A DNA stretch of 64,000 nt from assembly GCA_963811705.1 (NCBI GenBank), contig CAWESL010000022.1, forward strand, positions 62,001-126,000. Reading direction: 5' to 3'. Positions 1 to 8,678 of this stretch are shown piece after piece; within the stretch, counting starts at the first letter, position 1; the number at the start of each line of letters is the position of its first letter. The position numbers and the translations under genes are program-made. Below the pieces are notes generated by a model, which ran no database searches, was not told where the DNA came from, and saw only the letters and a program-made list of their open reading frames with translations. Source of the DNA: DATJPR01 sp963811705. Its GTDB lineage: Bacteria; Bacteroidota; Ignavibacteria; UBA10030; UBA6906.

Positions 1-121
1 GCTCAATCGTCGAACCGCGGTCCTCGCCCACGGCATCCCAGTCGCTGATCCCCGCATCCCAGATCTCCCGCTCCGACCGGACGCTGACTCCAGGGATATG
101 ACAGAAGGTATGCTGCAGCAT
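1..121 (-). CDS. Partial YprB-like RNase H-fold nuclease (N-terminus only)
   Basis: Reading from ATG at 121 towards the left edge gives 40 residues starting MLQHTFCHIPGV and continuing with SERE.WDAGISDWD. This matches from memory the N-terminus of YprB/ribonuclease-H-like exonuclease family proteins, which begin with a TFCHIPGI-type segment followed by a W..GI.SW element. The gene runs off the window, so no catalytic residues are visible. Its ATG lies 2 bases after the TGA of the upstream gene (124-126), so the two are probably co-transcribed. The family call rests on a short stretch. Confidence 0.55.
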   Translation of the reverse strand, partial: MLQHTFCHIPGVSVRSEREIWDAGISDWDAVGEDRGSTIE

Positions 122-123
122 CG

Positions 124-954
124 TCACTGACCTTTGTCGAGTTCGGCGAGCCAGGATTTCGCAAAGGCGCGCCCCGCCTCCACGGTCGGTTTGCCTGCGC
201 GGAAACACATCTTCCATTGGTCGGGTTTCGCCTCATAGTCGGGGTTGACGAACATCTTTGACGTTCCCAGGCCATCCTTCAACCTGGCATTGAAATCGAC
301 GTCGGCCGAGACCTCCAGGAATTTCCGGAGCCAGGCGCGAATCATCTCCTTGGGGGAATCGGGATAATCCTTTTCCCACTGCTCTACCTTTTTCTGATAC
401 TGCTCTTTCTGCATCTCGTAGCCTTGCTGCGACATCTCTTCCATCTGTTTCGAGAACATCGGGTTCGCCGGATCATCCAAAGCGGTACGCTGCTGTTTGA
501 GCACATCGATGACGCCCTGGATCGTTTTCCGATTTTCATCGCTCAACGATTTCATGTTTTCCTCCGCTTCCTTGATGGACTTGTCAAGGCTCTCCTTCTG
601 CTCCTTTTTCTGCTGATCCATCGACTTCGGGGGCTGCGGGGGTTCCGGCTTCATGGACAACCGATATTCCGCGTACTTCTTCGCGAAATCATCCGTCTTC
701 GTATAATCGCGGGCGTAAGCGGCGATTTCCTTCACGATCCCGGCCCGGTCGCCTGTCGCCACCGATTTCAGCGTTCGCGGATCGGGGATGGAGAGATACA
801 TTCCGCGAAAGCTCGACCAGATGCAGTCACGCGCGACATCGTCAGAGATGTTCAGACGCCGCAAAACGTCGGCGCCCGTTCGATAGGCCTCCCGAAGTGC
901 GACAAGAGGAAGGGCGAGGAGCACGAGAAGAAAAAGGATCGCTGAACGTCGCAT
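124..954 (-). CDS. Exported coiled-coil protein of unknown function
   Basis: I do not recognise the family. The 276-residue product starts at ATG 954, chosen because GGGAGATT lies just upstream and the protein then begins with MRRS and a hydrophobic stretch (about residues 5-21) typical of a signal peptide or anchor. An upstream in-frame start would add 41 unlikely residues. After about residue 90 the protein is Lys/Glu/Gln rich and probably coiled coil, with a proline-rich spot (KPEPPQPPK). It is translationally close to the YprB-like gene downstream. Probably periplasmic; no function can be assigned. Confidence 0.6.
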   Translation of the reverse strand: MRRSAILFLLVLLALPLVALREAYRTGADVLRRLNISDDVARDCIWSSFRGMYLSIPDPRTLKSVATGDRAGIVKEIAAYARDYTKTDDFAKKYAEYRLSMKPEPPQPPKSMDQQKKEQKESLDKSIKEAEENMKSLSDENRKTIQGVIDVLKQQRTALDDPANPMFSKQMEEMSQQGYEMQKEQYQKKVEQWEKDYPDSPKEMIRAWLRKFLEVSADVDFNARLKDGLGTSKMFVNPDYEAKPDQWKMCFRAGKPTVEAGRAFAKSWLAELDKGQ

Positions 955-1039
955 GGGGAATCTCCCGGAGTAGCGTAGTTGGGCAGGAACGTCTATGTCA
1001 TGCAGGATAAGATAGGGAAATTCTCTTTTCCAATCATTC

Positions 1040-1810
1040 TCATGTTGACGAATGGAGGAACGCACGCACGACCGCAAGAAACGCTTCAGGGGCGTCGGCG
1101 TGGACCCAGTGCCCGCTTCCGGTCACGGTTTCGAGCTGCGCATGGGGGAAGAGACTCACGATCAGCGGCCATTGTTCCTCACGAATGTATGCCGAATGCT
1201 CTGCCCGGATGAAAAGGGTCGCACCCGGATATCGCCGTCCGCCTTCGAGGGGAGCGGCGATCGCCTGCTTGTTTTTTTCGATCGCTTCGAGGTTCATCAT
1301 CCAGTGGAACGCTCCGTTCCCCGCTCGCCGGAGATTGGTGAGGAGGAACGCCCGGACACGATCGTCGGGGATTCTTGTCCTGAGGAAGAGATCGATCGCC
1401 GCCCGGGAGGAGAACTCGGGGAGCCGGACGGACTCGAGGGAACGCAGGATTCCCTCGTGCTGCAGCGGATGTTCCCCGGGCGACATATCGACGATGATCA
1501 ATTTCTGCACAAGCGCGGGGAATGAGAGGGCGACTTCCATCGCCGCCTTCCCCCCCATCGAGTGGCCAAGCAAATACACCGAAGGGAGCGACTCCTGTTT
1601 CAGAAATTCGACAACATCCCCTGCCATGGCGGGGTAGGTGTGGACAGGGTCGTGCGGGGAATGACCGTGATTGCGGAGATCCAGCGCATAGACCGCGAAG
1701 GAGTCGCTGAGCAGCTTCGCCAGACTGTTCCAGTTGTTCGATGTTCCGAACAGTCCGTGAAGGATGACCAGGGGGACTCCGGAGCCGGTCTTTCGAAAAA
1801 AGAGGCGCAC
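1040..1810 (-). CDS. Alpha/beta hydrolase, YbfF-like esterase
   Basis: 256-residue alpha/beta hydrolase. The oxyanion strand HGLFG (about residue 18), the nucleophile elbow GHSMGG and a late GSGHWVHAD giving the catalytic His are all present, in the order seen in E. coli YbfF. It probably hydrolyses short acyl or thioester substrates in the cytosol. I chose a GTG start at 1810: it has AGGA five bases upstream and follows the TGA of the oxidoreductase gene (1812-1814) by one base, indicating translational coupling. A longer reading would overlap the upstream gene for 30 codons and has no RBS. Exact substrate unknown. Confidence 0.8.
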   Translation of the reverse strand: MRLFFRKTGSGVPLVILHGLFGTSNNWNSLAKLLSDSFAVYALDLRNHGHSPHDPVHTYPAMAGDVVEFLKQESLPSVYLLGHSMGGKAAMEVALSFPALVQKLIIVDMSPGEHPLQHEGILRSLESVRLPEFSSRAAIDLFLRTRIPDDRVRAFLLTNLRRAGNGAFHWMMNLEAIEKNKQAIAAPLEGGRRYPGATLFIRAEHSAYIREEQWPLIVSLFPHAQLETVTGSGHWVHADAPEAFLAVVRAFLHSST

Positions 1811-1811
1811 G

Positions 1812-2810
1812 TCAATCCTGTTGTGCCCGACGGAGCGTTTCCTCAAGGATGCGCATGTTCTGCAGCCCGTTCGCCGCAGAAAGTTCCAGCTCCTTCCCAT
1901 TGAGGATTGCCTCAGCGAAGAGATCCACCTCCCGGGTGTAGAGGTTTACGGGCGCGAACGAGTCCGAAACGAGATCCGCAGGCAGTTCGCCGCTTCCTGT
2001 CACAAGCGAAACGACGAGTTTCTCGTTGTTCGCAGTGAAATCCGGAAGCGCAATCACGGCGTCGCGGCAGACCACCTCCAGCGAGCGCCGTCGGGCCGAC
2101 GCTTCATACGAACAGTACACCGAGGCGAGGGTCCCGCGAGAGAATTGCAGTGAGAGGTTTGCTGTAGACTCTGTCCGCACCGGCGTCGGCAGTGGTGAAA
2201 GATGGGCCCGGACCGACGTGACCTCGTCGCCGAGGACAAAGCGGAGGGTGTCGAGACAGTGCACGCCGATGTCAAAAAGCGGGCCGCCCCCTGCAACGCG
2301 TTTGTCCAGCAGCCATTCGCGGTGGGTTTGCCGTCCATCGTACGAAAAATCCGCCCGCGCAAAGGTCGCCGGTCCGTACTTCCCTGACGCGACGAGATCC
2401 CGCACCCGGCGGACAGCGGCTGAAAGCCGCACCATATGTCCGACGGAGAGCAGCACGGTGTTTTGACGACACGCGGTGATCATGCGCTCGGCTTCAGCGA
2501 CGCTGAGCGCCATCGGTTTCTCGACAAGGACGTGTTTGCCGGCCTCCGCGGCCGCAATCGTTTCGGGGCAGTGCGCAGAGTTCGCGGAGACGATGAAGAC
2601 CGCGTCGATGTCCGGCGACGCGACCAGGTCTTCCACCGACCCGAAGGCTAACGGAACGCCGGCTTCACGGGCCTTTTCCTTCGCAGCAGGCAGGGAGCGC
2701 TTCTGCAGACCGACAAGCTCGGCGAATCCCGACGTCTTGATCGCGGGCCCGATCGTCCGTTCCGCAAACCGGCCGTATCCGAGGATTCCGAACCTGACCC
2801 GCGATTTCAT
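1812..2810 (-). CDS. Gfo/Idh/MocA family NAD(P)-dependent oxidoreductase
   Basis: 332 residues. The N-terminal Rossmann fold is visible as FGILGYGRFA, followed by the hallmark VEKPMAL motif of this family (the EKP lysine contributes to catalysis) near residue 98 and a C-terminal beta-sheet domain with GGGPLFDIGVHCLD, containing the conserved D-x-G-x-H element. Such enzymes oxidise or reduce sugars and sugar derivatives in the cytosol. The downstream esterase follows by one base, so the two form a pair. The sequence does not reveal the specific sugar substrate. Confidence 0.85.
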   Translation of the reverse strand: MKSRVRFGILGYGRFAERTIGPAIKTSGFAELVGLQKRSLPAAKEKAREAGVPLAFGSVEDLVASPDIDAVFIVSANSAHCPETIAAAEAGKHVLVEKPMALSVAEAERMITACRQNTVLLSVGHMVRLSAAVRRVRDLVASGKYGPATFARADFSYDGRQTHREWLLDKRVAGGGPLFDIGVHCLDTLRFVLGDEVTSVRAHLSPLPTPVRTESTANLSLQFSRGTLASVYCSYEASARRRSLEVVCRDAVIALPDFTANNEKLVVSLVTGSGELPADLVSDSFAPVNLYTREVDLFAEAILNGKELELSAANGLQNMRILEETLRRAQQD

Positions 2811-2861
2811 AAATGCCTATCGTTGATCGTCATCTAGCTGCTTCATGTCGGAGCCATCAGC

Positions 2862-2940
2862 CCACCGTCCCAAGGTCCCCGAGTCCCCCCTTCTCCCCCT
2901 CTTCCATTCCCCCCATCTCCCCGTCCCCGAGTTCCCCGTC
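2862..2940. repeat. C-rich, roughly 7-bp periodic intergenic sequence
   Basis: Between the oxidoreductase start and the ferritin stop lies a pyrimidine-rich stretch built of degenerate units such as TCCCCGT, CCCCGAG and TTCCCCG. The unit phase is about 7 bp but imperfect. It resembles the clearer heptamer arrays elsewhere in this window. No gene or promoter is apparent in it. Confidence 0.45.
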
Positions 2941-3435
2941 TCATTTTGCCGCGCGTTGTGCCAGCTGTCGGTCCAGCATGAGCAACGACACGCCGCTTTC
3001 CCCGGCAACGTTCAGCATGTGCAGAATGTCGGACGCATTTTTCTCTTCTTCGACCTGTTCCTTCACAAACCACTGGAGCTCGATCTGCGTGGCGTGATCG
3101 TTCTCCTTGACCGCAAGGTCGTACAACTTGTTGATCGCGGCCGTGACCTTCTTCTCGTGGTCCAGCACCATGGTAAACAGGGCGCTGGGCGACGAGAATT
3201 CGACCGGCGGCTTTTCGACGGCTTCGAGGACGACGCGCCCGTTTCGCTCGCTGACATACCGGAACAGCTTAAGGGCGTGCTCCAATTCTTCCTGCCACTG
3301 GATCCGCAGCCACGTCGCTATTCCGGGGAGACTCTGACTCTCGCAAAATGCCGACATCGCGAGGTACAGATACGCGGAATCAATCTCATACTTCAGCTGC
3401 TGATTGATTGCTGATTGCATCGTGGCACTAAGCAT
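2941..3435 (-). CDS. ftnA: Bacterial non-heme ferritin
   Basis: 164-residue four-helix ferritin that stores iron as a ferric mineral in a 24-mer cage in the cytosol. All ferroxidase residues fall at the same numbers as in E. coli FtnA: E17, E50, H53, E94, Q127 and E130. The start at 3435 gives MLSATMQSAINQ, with GAGAAAGG upstream, and sets this numbering; an upstream extension would read through repeat DNA. It appears to be a single-gene unit with its own promoter (3457-3486). Confidence 0.93.
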   Translation of the reverse strand: MLSATMQSAINQQLKYEIDSAYLYLAMSAFCESQSLPGIATWLRIQWQEELEHALKLFRYVSERNGRVVLEAVEKPPVEFSSPSALFTMVLDHEKKVTAAINKLYDLAVKENDHATQIELQWFVKEQVEEEKNASDILHMLNVAGESGVSLLMLDRQLAQRAAK

Positions 3436-3456
3436 CGCGGGCCCTTTCTCACGTTG

Positions 3457-3494
3457 ATTAAAAGTTTCAGGATCTGACAAGTGCAATGTTGCAC
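3457..3494 (-). promoter_or_regulatory. Candidate ferritin promoter with palindrome over the -35
   Basis: On the minus strand TTGCAC (plus 3481-3486) and TTTAAT (plus 3457-3462) are separated by 18 bp, about 22 bp before the ferritin ATG. The palindrome GTGCAATGTTGCAC (3481-3494, 6-bp arms) overlaps the -35 box and could be an operator. This is a sequence match only. Confidence 0.4.
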
Positions 3495-3498
3495 GGAG

Positions 3499-3570
3499 TA
3501 GGACGTATGACGAAGGACGTAGGAAGAAAACCGACACCATTCGCCTTCTTCCTACGTCGTACGTCCTCCT
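3499..3570. repeat. Heptamer-periodic repeat with inverted arms
   Basis: Units TAGGACG, TATGACG, AAGGACG and TAGGAAG (3499-3526) keep a 7-bp phase, and complementary units TACGTCG and TACGTCC follow near 3552-3565. ACGTAGGAAGAA (3517-3528) pairs perfectly with TTCTTCCTACGT (3546-3557), so a 12-bp hairpin can form. It sits between the ends of the FKBP and ferritin genes. The unit is related to the CCTACGT array at 28798. Confidence 0.7.
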
Positions 3571-3584
3571 TCAAACTCCAGGCA

Positions 3585-4286
3585 CTACTTCACGCTAAGC
3601 AGCTCCATCTCAAACACGAGCGTGGCGTTCGGCGGAATGACACCGCCCGCACCGCGCTCGCCGTATGCCAGATCCGACGGGATCCAGACCTGCCATTTGG
3701 AGCCGACGTTCATCATTTGAAGGGCCTCGTCCCATCCCTTGATCAGCGCACCGACCTGGAATGTGGCCGGTTGACCGTGCTTAAACGAACTGTCAAACTC
3801 CTCGCCGTTCAGGAGACTTCCGCGGTAGTTGACAGTGACGGTTTGATTGCCCTTCGGCTTCGCCCCGGTTCCGTTGGTGATCACCTTGTACTGCAGTCCA
3901 TCCGGCAACGTCACGACACCGGGCTGCGTCTTGTTCTTCGCAAGAAACGCATCACCTTCGATCTTGTTCTTGTCGCTCTGTGCGCGCATCGTCGCCATTT
4001 GTTTCTCCATCATCTCGTTTTGAAACGCTTTCATCGTGGAGTCGCACGCTTGCGCAGTCATGATGCGCTTATTGCTGTCCACCGCGGCATCCTTCATCCC
4101 CGCCAACACGGCCTCGTAGTCCACATCGATCGAATCCTTGCTCAGATTGCGACCGATGTTCAACCCGATCCCGTAACTGACGGAGTCCTTTTTTGAGGCA
4201 AGCGTGGTCTTTGTTCCCTGATTCACACCCTGGCTCTGACACCCGATAACCCCCGCAATCATAAGAAATACAGCCATGAACTTCAT
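3585..4286 (-). CDS. FKBP-type peptidyl-prolyl isomerase lipoprotein (Mip/FklB type)
   Basis: 233 residues. A lipobox ending GVIGC (Cys16) indicates a lipoprotein. Residues about 30-115 form the helical dimerisation region of Mip/FkpA-like proteins (VSYGIGLNIGRNL), and the C-terminal 110 residues are an FKBP domain with VNYRGSLLNGEEFDSS, the binding-site element GWDEALQMM and IPSDLAYGERG. It should accelerate proline isomerisation during folding of exported proteins. AAAGGA lies upstream of the ATG. No operon partner is obvious. Confidence 0.9.
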   Translation of the reverse strand: MKFMAVFLMIAGVIGCQSQGVNQGTKTTLASKKDSVSYGIGLNIGRNLSKDSIDVDYEAVLAGMKDAAVDSNKRIMTAQACDSTMKAFQNEMMEKQMATMRAQSDKNKIEGDAFLAKNKTQPGVVTLPDGLQYKVITNGTGAKPKGNQTVTVNYRGSLLNGEEFDSSFKHGQPATFQVGALIKGWDEALQMMNVGSKWQVWIPSDLAYGERGAGGVIPPNATLVFEMELLSVK

Positions 4287-4345
4287 AATATTCCTTTCGT
4301 GATGAAGAATGCTTGACTGTTTGATGGTGATACAACAATGGAGTA

Positions 4346-4570
4346 TTACACGCCGTCAAAGACGTCGTTCAAGAGAGCTTTTGCCTCGTCGGCATCCTCG
4401 CTCTCCACGTACAGATCGACCCCGCGTGGCGTGCTCGCCATCGCGCCCGCGCCAAAGATGCCGGCGTCGGGGGACTGGATCACCGATTCGATCCCCTCCT
4501 GCCGCAAAGTCTGTTGCGCACGGTCCGCATACATCCTGTCGGGGAAATTCTTAATCATCACCAGTCCCAT
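4346..4570 (-). CDS. DUF2007-like small protein
   Basis: 74 residues starting MGLVMIKNFPDR at 4570, with GAGAGGGAG upstream. The pattern (an FPDRMYADRAQQTLRQEGI segment, then a GVDLYVES strand and D.EAKALL near the end) resembles the DUF2007 putative signal-transducing domain. Such small ferredoxin-like-fold proteins are often encoded alone and have no established role. It follows the acyl-CoA ligase by 40 bases and may share its transcript. The domain call is from memory. Confidence 0.6.
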   Translation of the reverse strand: MGLVMIKNFPDRMYADRAQQTLRQEGIESVIQSPDAGIFGAGAMASTPRGVDLYVESEDADEAKALLNDVFDGV

Positions 4571-4610
4571 GGGCTCCCTCTCTTTCGCATCGTGTTCGAC
4601 CCCCGTCCGC

Positions 4611-6335
4611 TCAATGCGGCACGGCCTGGAGCGGCTTGATGAGATACCGCTTGACCTTCTGGGTCGTCGTCTTTTCGAATTCCGCATCGCGGATGTAAAA
4701 CTTCCGGATCTGTTTGAACGAGGGGAGCTCCCGGTTGATGCCCTCGATCTCGTCCGCCACCGTTTCGTGCATCATTTCGCGGGTGATCGGAAAGTCCTTG
4801 CGCTCCGAAAGTTCGATGAACGCCTCCGCGTCCACAACAATTTGCGCGGCGATGATCTCTCCAAGCTTCTTGTCTTCCTCGCCGAACACCAGCGATTCCA
4901 GAATGAACGGGCTCCGGTTCAAGAGGTCTTCGAGTTCTTCGGGATAAACGTTCTTTCCGCTCTTGGAGATGATTACGTTCTTCTTTCTGCCGGAGATGTG
5001 CAGAAAGCCATCCTCATCGATCAGCCCCAGGTCGCCGGTCTTGAACCATTCCCCTTCGAAGGTATCCTTCGTCGCCTGTTCATTTTTGTAATACCCGAGC
5101 ATGACGCCGGGACCGTTGGCCCATATTTCGCCGACGCCATCGGCGTCTTTGTCGTGGATCGTCAGATGCGTCCCGGGAAGCGGGATGCCAGCGGAGTCGT
5201 CGCGGAAGTTCTCGATCTGATTGAGCGTCAGGATCGGCGAGGTCTCCGTCAGACCGTACCCCTGGAGGAAGTTGAAGCCGAACTCCCGGAGCCCCTTCGC
5301 GACGAGCGGATCCTGCGCGGCGCCGCCGGCAATAAACAACCGGATGCAGCCTCCGAACCGTTCATGAATTTCCTTGAACACCTGGCGCTTCGAGGCCTTC
5401 CATCCGATCACCTGGAGGACGTCGGTGGCTTTGATGACCGAGCCGATCAGGCGGGAGAGCATTTTCCGTTCGCTGATGCTCTTGTAAATCCTCTTGAACA
5501 TCTTGTCGTAGAGCAGCGGCACCCCGAGAAGAATCGTTGCCCGGACCTGCTGGAGGTCCTCCACGACCGTCTTCAATGATTTCGCAAAATGGACGGACGA
5601 CCCCTTGTAGAGCGGGCAGAGCAGACCGCAGGTGCACGCATAGGTGTGATGGATCGGGAGCACCATCAGAAACCGATCCTCTTCGCGAATGTCAACGTAC
5701 TTGGTCATCGCCATCAGGTTGGAGGCGATGTTCCGCTGACTGAGCATGACGCCTTTCGCCCTGCCGAGAGAGCCGGAGGTATAGATGATTTCCGCCATTT
5801 CTTCCGGATTGATGTTGGGCAGGGACTCCACTTCACACCCCGGACTTTTCTGAATCAGTTCCATCATCGAAAGCATTTCGCCCGACGACGCTGCGGCATC
5901 CATGTTGATGTAGTGCCGGAGATTGTGAAGAGACCCGCGGCGTTCGTCGAAGATCGGCTCCAGCGGCTCGGAATAAATCACCGCCACGGAATCCGACTCA
6001 TGGAGAATGTTCAGGACGTCATTGATGGGGAGATTGCGATCGATCGGGACGACGACATAATTGAAACACATCCCGGTCAAATAGGCGAGGCCCCACTGCA
6101 CGCGGTTTTCGCTGATCACCGCGATGTGGCTCCGTTCTTTGATCCCGAGCTTCTGCAATGCAACGCCGAATTTCAGCGCCATCCGCAACAACGCGGAAAA
6201 GGTGAGGCGATTAACGGGCGTGTCTTTCAAATCCTCCATCGCCAGCTTCTCTCCGTGGACGCGCGCGGACCGCAGAACCATATCCTGGATCGAGGTTATG
6301 GTGGGGACGTCATAGAACACCGGTGTAATGCTCAT
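4611..6335 (-). CDS. fadD: AMP-dependent long-chain acyl-CoA synthetase
   Basis: 574-residue adenylate-forming enzyme that activates fatty acids with ATP and CoA. The P-loop-like AMP motif IIYTSGSLGRAKGVMLS, the GYGLTETSP motif and the late GEWFKTGDLG and GRKKNVI elements are all present in the expected order. The catalytic Lys near the C-terminus lies in TTQKVKR. One oddity is SLGRAKG in place of the usual TTGNPKG, a tolerated variant. Length and order fit bacterial FadD/long-chain synthetases. The fumarase gene lies 57 bases upstream on the same strand. Confidence 0.88.
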   Translation of the reverse strand: MSITPVFYDVPTITSIQDMVLRSARVHGEKLAMEDLKDTPVNRLTFSALLRMALKFGVALQKLGIKERSHIAVISENRVQWGLAYLTGMCFNYVVVPIDRNLPINDVLNILHESDSVAVIYSEPLEPIFDERRGSLHNLRHYINMDAAASSGEMLSMMELIQKSPGCEVESLPNINPEEMAEIIYTSGSLGRAKGVMLSQRNIASNLMAMTKYVDIREEDRFLMVLPIHHTYACTCGLLCPLYKGSSVHFAKSLKTVVEDLQQVRATILLGVPLLYDKMFKRIYKSISERKMLSRLIGSVIKATDVLQVIGWKASKRQVFKEIHERFGGCIRLFIAGGAAQDPLVAKGLREFGFNFLQGYGLTETSPILTLNQIENFRDDSAGIPLPGTHLTIHDKDADGVGEIWANGPGVMLGYYKNEQATKDTFEGEWFKTGDLGLIDEDGFLHISGRKKNVIISKSGKNVYPEELEDLLNRSPFILESLVFGEEDKKLGEIIAAQIVVDAEAFIELSERKDFPITREMMHETVADEIEGINRELPSFKQIRKFYIRDAEFEKTTTQKVKRYLIKPLQAVPH

Positions 6336-6392
6336 GGGAGGCTCCGGCTGAGCGAAGGTGAAGGAACGGCAATGAACTGCGCGAATCGGTCG

Positions 6393-7919
6393 CTAATGAT
6401 CGGCAGGCGTGGCGAACCGGGCCAGGTGTTCAGCCGAGCTCTTTTCGACTTCGGCATGAAGGCTGTTCCCGTGGGCGTCCATCGTGACGATGGCCGGAAA
6501 ATCCTTGACGGTGATATGCCACATCGCCTCCGGAACGCCGAATTCAAGAAAATCGACGCCGTCGACCGCGGTGATGCACCGCGCATAATACTGCGCCGCC
6601 CCGCCGATCGCATTGAGATACACCGCGCCGTATTCCTTGAGCGCCGCCTGAGTCTTTTTCCCCATCCCGCCTTTGCCGATCACGGCACGAAGGCCGAACT
6701 TCCTGATGACGTCCGCCTGATACGGCTCCTCCCGGCTGCTCGTGGTCGGCCCGGCGGCGTTCATCGTCCATCCGTCGCCTTTCTTCAGCGCGACCGGACC
6801 GCAGTGATAGAGGGCCGCCCCCGCAAGATCCACGGGCGCGTCATGCGTTCCCAGGTAATGATGCAGCGTGTCGCGGCCGGTATGCATCGGGCCGCTCAGC
6901 AGGACCACGTCGCCGACTTTCAATTGCCGCACCTGTGTCTCCGAGAGCGGCGTCGTCAGACGGACTTCTCGACCGGTCAGCGGAAGCCGTTCCGACCGCG
7001 CCATCTTGATCGCCGGGGTGTCGTCCTTGTACAGCCATCGCTTGACGCTTCCGTTCCTGGCGTCGAGGACGACCCCGAGACGGCGGAATGCCCAGCAATC
7101 GTACGCCACGCTGACGAAGAAACTCGCCGGAAGGCGGTGGTACGATCCGATCTTGCAGCCGATCAGGGTCGCTTTCCCTCCGAACCCCATGGTCCCGATG
7201 CCGAGCGTGTTTGCATTTTGCATCACGTACTGTTCGACTTCGGCGAGCGCAGGGACCGGATTGATATCGTCCAGGGGCCGGAACAGCTGCTGCTTGGCGA
7301 AGGCGTATCCCGTCTGACGGTCTCCGCCGAGCGCGACGCCGAGGGCGCCGATGCTGCATCCGTGGCCCTGTGCCTGGTGCACGGCATCCAAGATGCACTT
7401 GCGAACACCGTCAAGATTTCGATCCGCCCTTCCGAGTTGTGGAAGCTCGACGGGGAGGGAATACTGGATGTTCTTGTTTTCGCACCCCCCGCCTTTCAGG
7501 ATCAGTTTGATCTCGATCTCGTCGTTGTTCTCCCACTGCTCGAAATGCAGGACGGGCGTCCCTTCCCCGAGATTGTTCCCGCTGTTCTTTCCCGTGACAG
7601 AGTCGACGGAATTCGGCCTCAGGATCCCCTTCGTCGTCGCTTCGACGATGGCCTCACGAATGTCGTTCTTCATGAGGATCTGGTTCGCGCCGACCGGCGT
7701 CCGAATCTCAAATGTCGGCATGCCGGTGTCCTGACAGATCGGCGCGACGGTGTCGCAGGCCATGTCGATGTTGATGGCGATCGTGTCGAGCGCCAGCGCC
7801 GAGCGCGTTCCCTGTTCCTCGACGTCCATCGCCGCCTTGATTGCACGGCGGACATCGGGGGGGAGATTGGTCGATGTCTCCGTAATGAGGGCGAGAATGC
7901 TCTTCTTGAATTCCGTCAT
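6393..7919 (-). CDS. fumA: Class I fumarate hydratase (4Fe-4S, fused alpha-beta)
   Basis: 508 residues combining the alpha part (about 1-290) and the beta part (about 320-508) of iron-sulfur fumarases. Cys62 in APICQDTGMP, Cys146 in GGGCEN and Cys188 in GHGCSIGALG are good candidates for cluster ligands, and the beta part carries VLLSGPMHTGRD and GPTTSSREE with GKGGMG. It interconverts fumarate and malate in the citric acid cycle. The oxygen-labile cluster suggests anoxic or low-oxygen metabolism. Tartrate dehydratase is the alternative; the fused layout favours fumarase. Confidence 0.88.
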   Translation of the reverse strand: MTEFKKSILALITETSTNLPPDVRRAIKAAMDVEEQGTRSALALDTIAINIDMACDTVAPICQDTGMPTFEIRTPVGANQILMKNDIREAIVEATTKGILRPNSVDSVTGKNSGNNLGEGTPVLHFEQWENNDEIEIKLILKGGGCENKNIQYSLPVELPQLGRADRNLDGVRKCILDAVHQAQGHGCSIGALGVALGGDRQTGYAFAKQQLFRPLDDINPVPALAEVEQYVMQNANTLGIGTMGFGGKATLIGCKIGSYHRLPASFFVSVAYDCWAFRRLGVVLDARNGSVKRWLYKDDTPAIKMARSERLPLTGREVRLTTPLSETQVRQLKVGDVVLLSGPMHTGRDTLHHYLGTHDAPVDLAGAALYHCGPVALKKGDGWTMNAAGPTTSSREEPYQADVIRKFGLRAVIGKGGMGKKTQAALKEYGAVYLNAIGGAAQYYARCITAVDGVDFLEFGVPEAMWHITVKDFPAIVTMDAHGNSLHAEVEKSSAEHLARFATPADH

Positions 7920-7991
7920 TGCTCCTCCGTTAAGCGCGGCCTCCGCCGGGAGCCATGCAAATCATGGCCCGGGAACGGCACGCATTAAACA

Positions 7992-8678
7992 CTACGCGTA
8001 GACCGGGCGCGTCGCATAAGGGATCGGATCTTCGATGCCCGCCTGCTGAAATCCGCGCAGGCGCAACGCACAACTGTCACACACGCCGCACGCCGTCTCC
8101 TCGGACACGTAGCAGGACCAGGTCAGCGCGATGGGCGCGGAGAGCGCCACCGCTTTCCGAACGATGTCCGCCTTGCTTAGAGAAATCACCGGCGTAACAA
8201 TGGAAAGGACCGTCGAAGGTTTCGTTCCTTCGCGAATGACCGCTTCGAAGGCATCGTAGAAGCTTCTTCGGCAGTCCGGGTACCCGGAGGAGTCTTCTTC
8301 GACCGCTCCCACGAAAATGGCCCGGGCCCCGAGGACCTCCGCCCAACTGACGGCGACGGAAAGGAAATTCGCGTTACGAAATGGAACGTACGAAGAAGGG
8401 ATCCCCTTCGCCTGCAGGTCGGCGCGGGAGACCGGGATGGCGGCGTCGGTCAGACTCGATCCGCCGACCATCGCAAGATGTTCCATCGAGACGACCAGGC
8501 GCTGAACGGCACGGTAATGATCGGCGAGGTCGTGGAACGCCCGAAGTTCCCGCTTCTCCGTTCGCTGCCCGTAGTTCAAATGGAGCATCGCAAGGTCGTA
8601 TTGCGACGCCGCAACCGCCGTGGTCACACAACTGTCCATCCCTCCGCTCGCCAAGACAACCGCGAGATCGCCGGCCAT
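7992..8678 (-). CDS. queC: 7-cyano-7-deazaguanine synthase QueC
   Basis: 228 residues. ATP-pyrophosphatase loop LASGGMDS near the N-terminus, YVPFRNANFL in the middle and a zinc site formed by WSCY and CGVCDSC close to the end. It converts 7-carboxy-7-deazaguanine to preQ0 in queuosine synthesis. The ATG at 8678 overlaps the stop of queE as TAATG, so translation is coupled; longer in-frame readings into queE are not used. Only queE and queC of the pathway are in this window. Confidence 0.93.
   Translation of the reverse strand: MAGDLAVVLASGGMDSCVTTAVAASQYDLAMLHLNYGQRTEKRELRAFHDLADHYRAVQRLVVSMEHLAMVGGSSLTDAAIPVSRADLQAKGIPSSYVPFRNANFLSVAVSWAEVLGARAIFVGAVEEDSSGYPDCRRSFYDAFEAVIREGTKPSTVLSIVTPVISLSKADIVRKAVALSAPIALTWSCYVSEETACGVCDSCALRLRGFQQAGIEDPIPYATRPVYA

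Noticed and set aside
5589..7988. A 799-codon open plus-strand frame antisense to fumarase and the acyl-CoA ligase
   Set aside because: It mirrors the codon bias of two well-recognised minus-strand genes, has an Arg/His/Asp-rich composition without domains, and no RBS. A shadow frame in GC-rich DNA.
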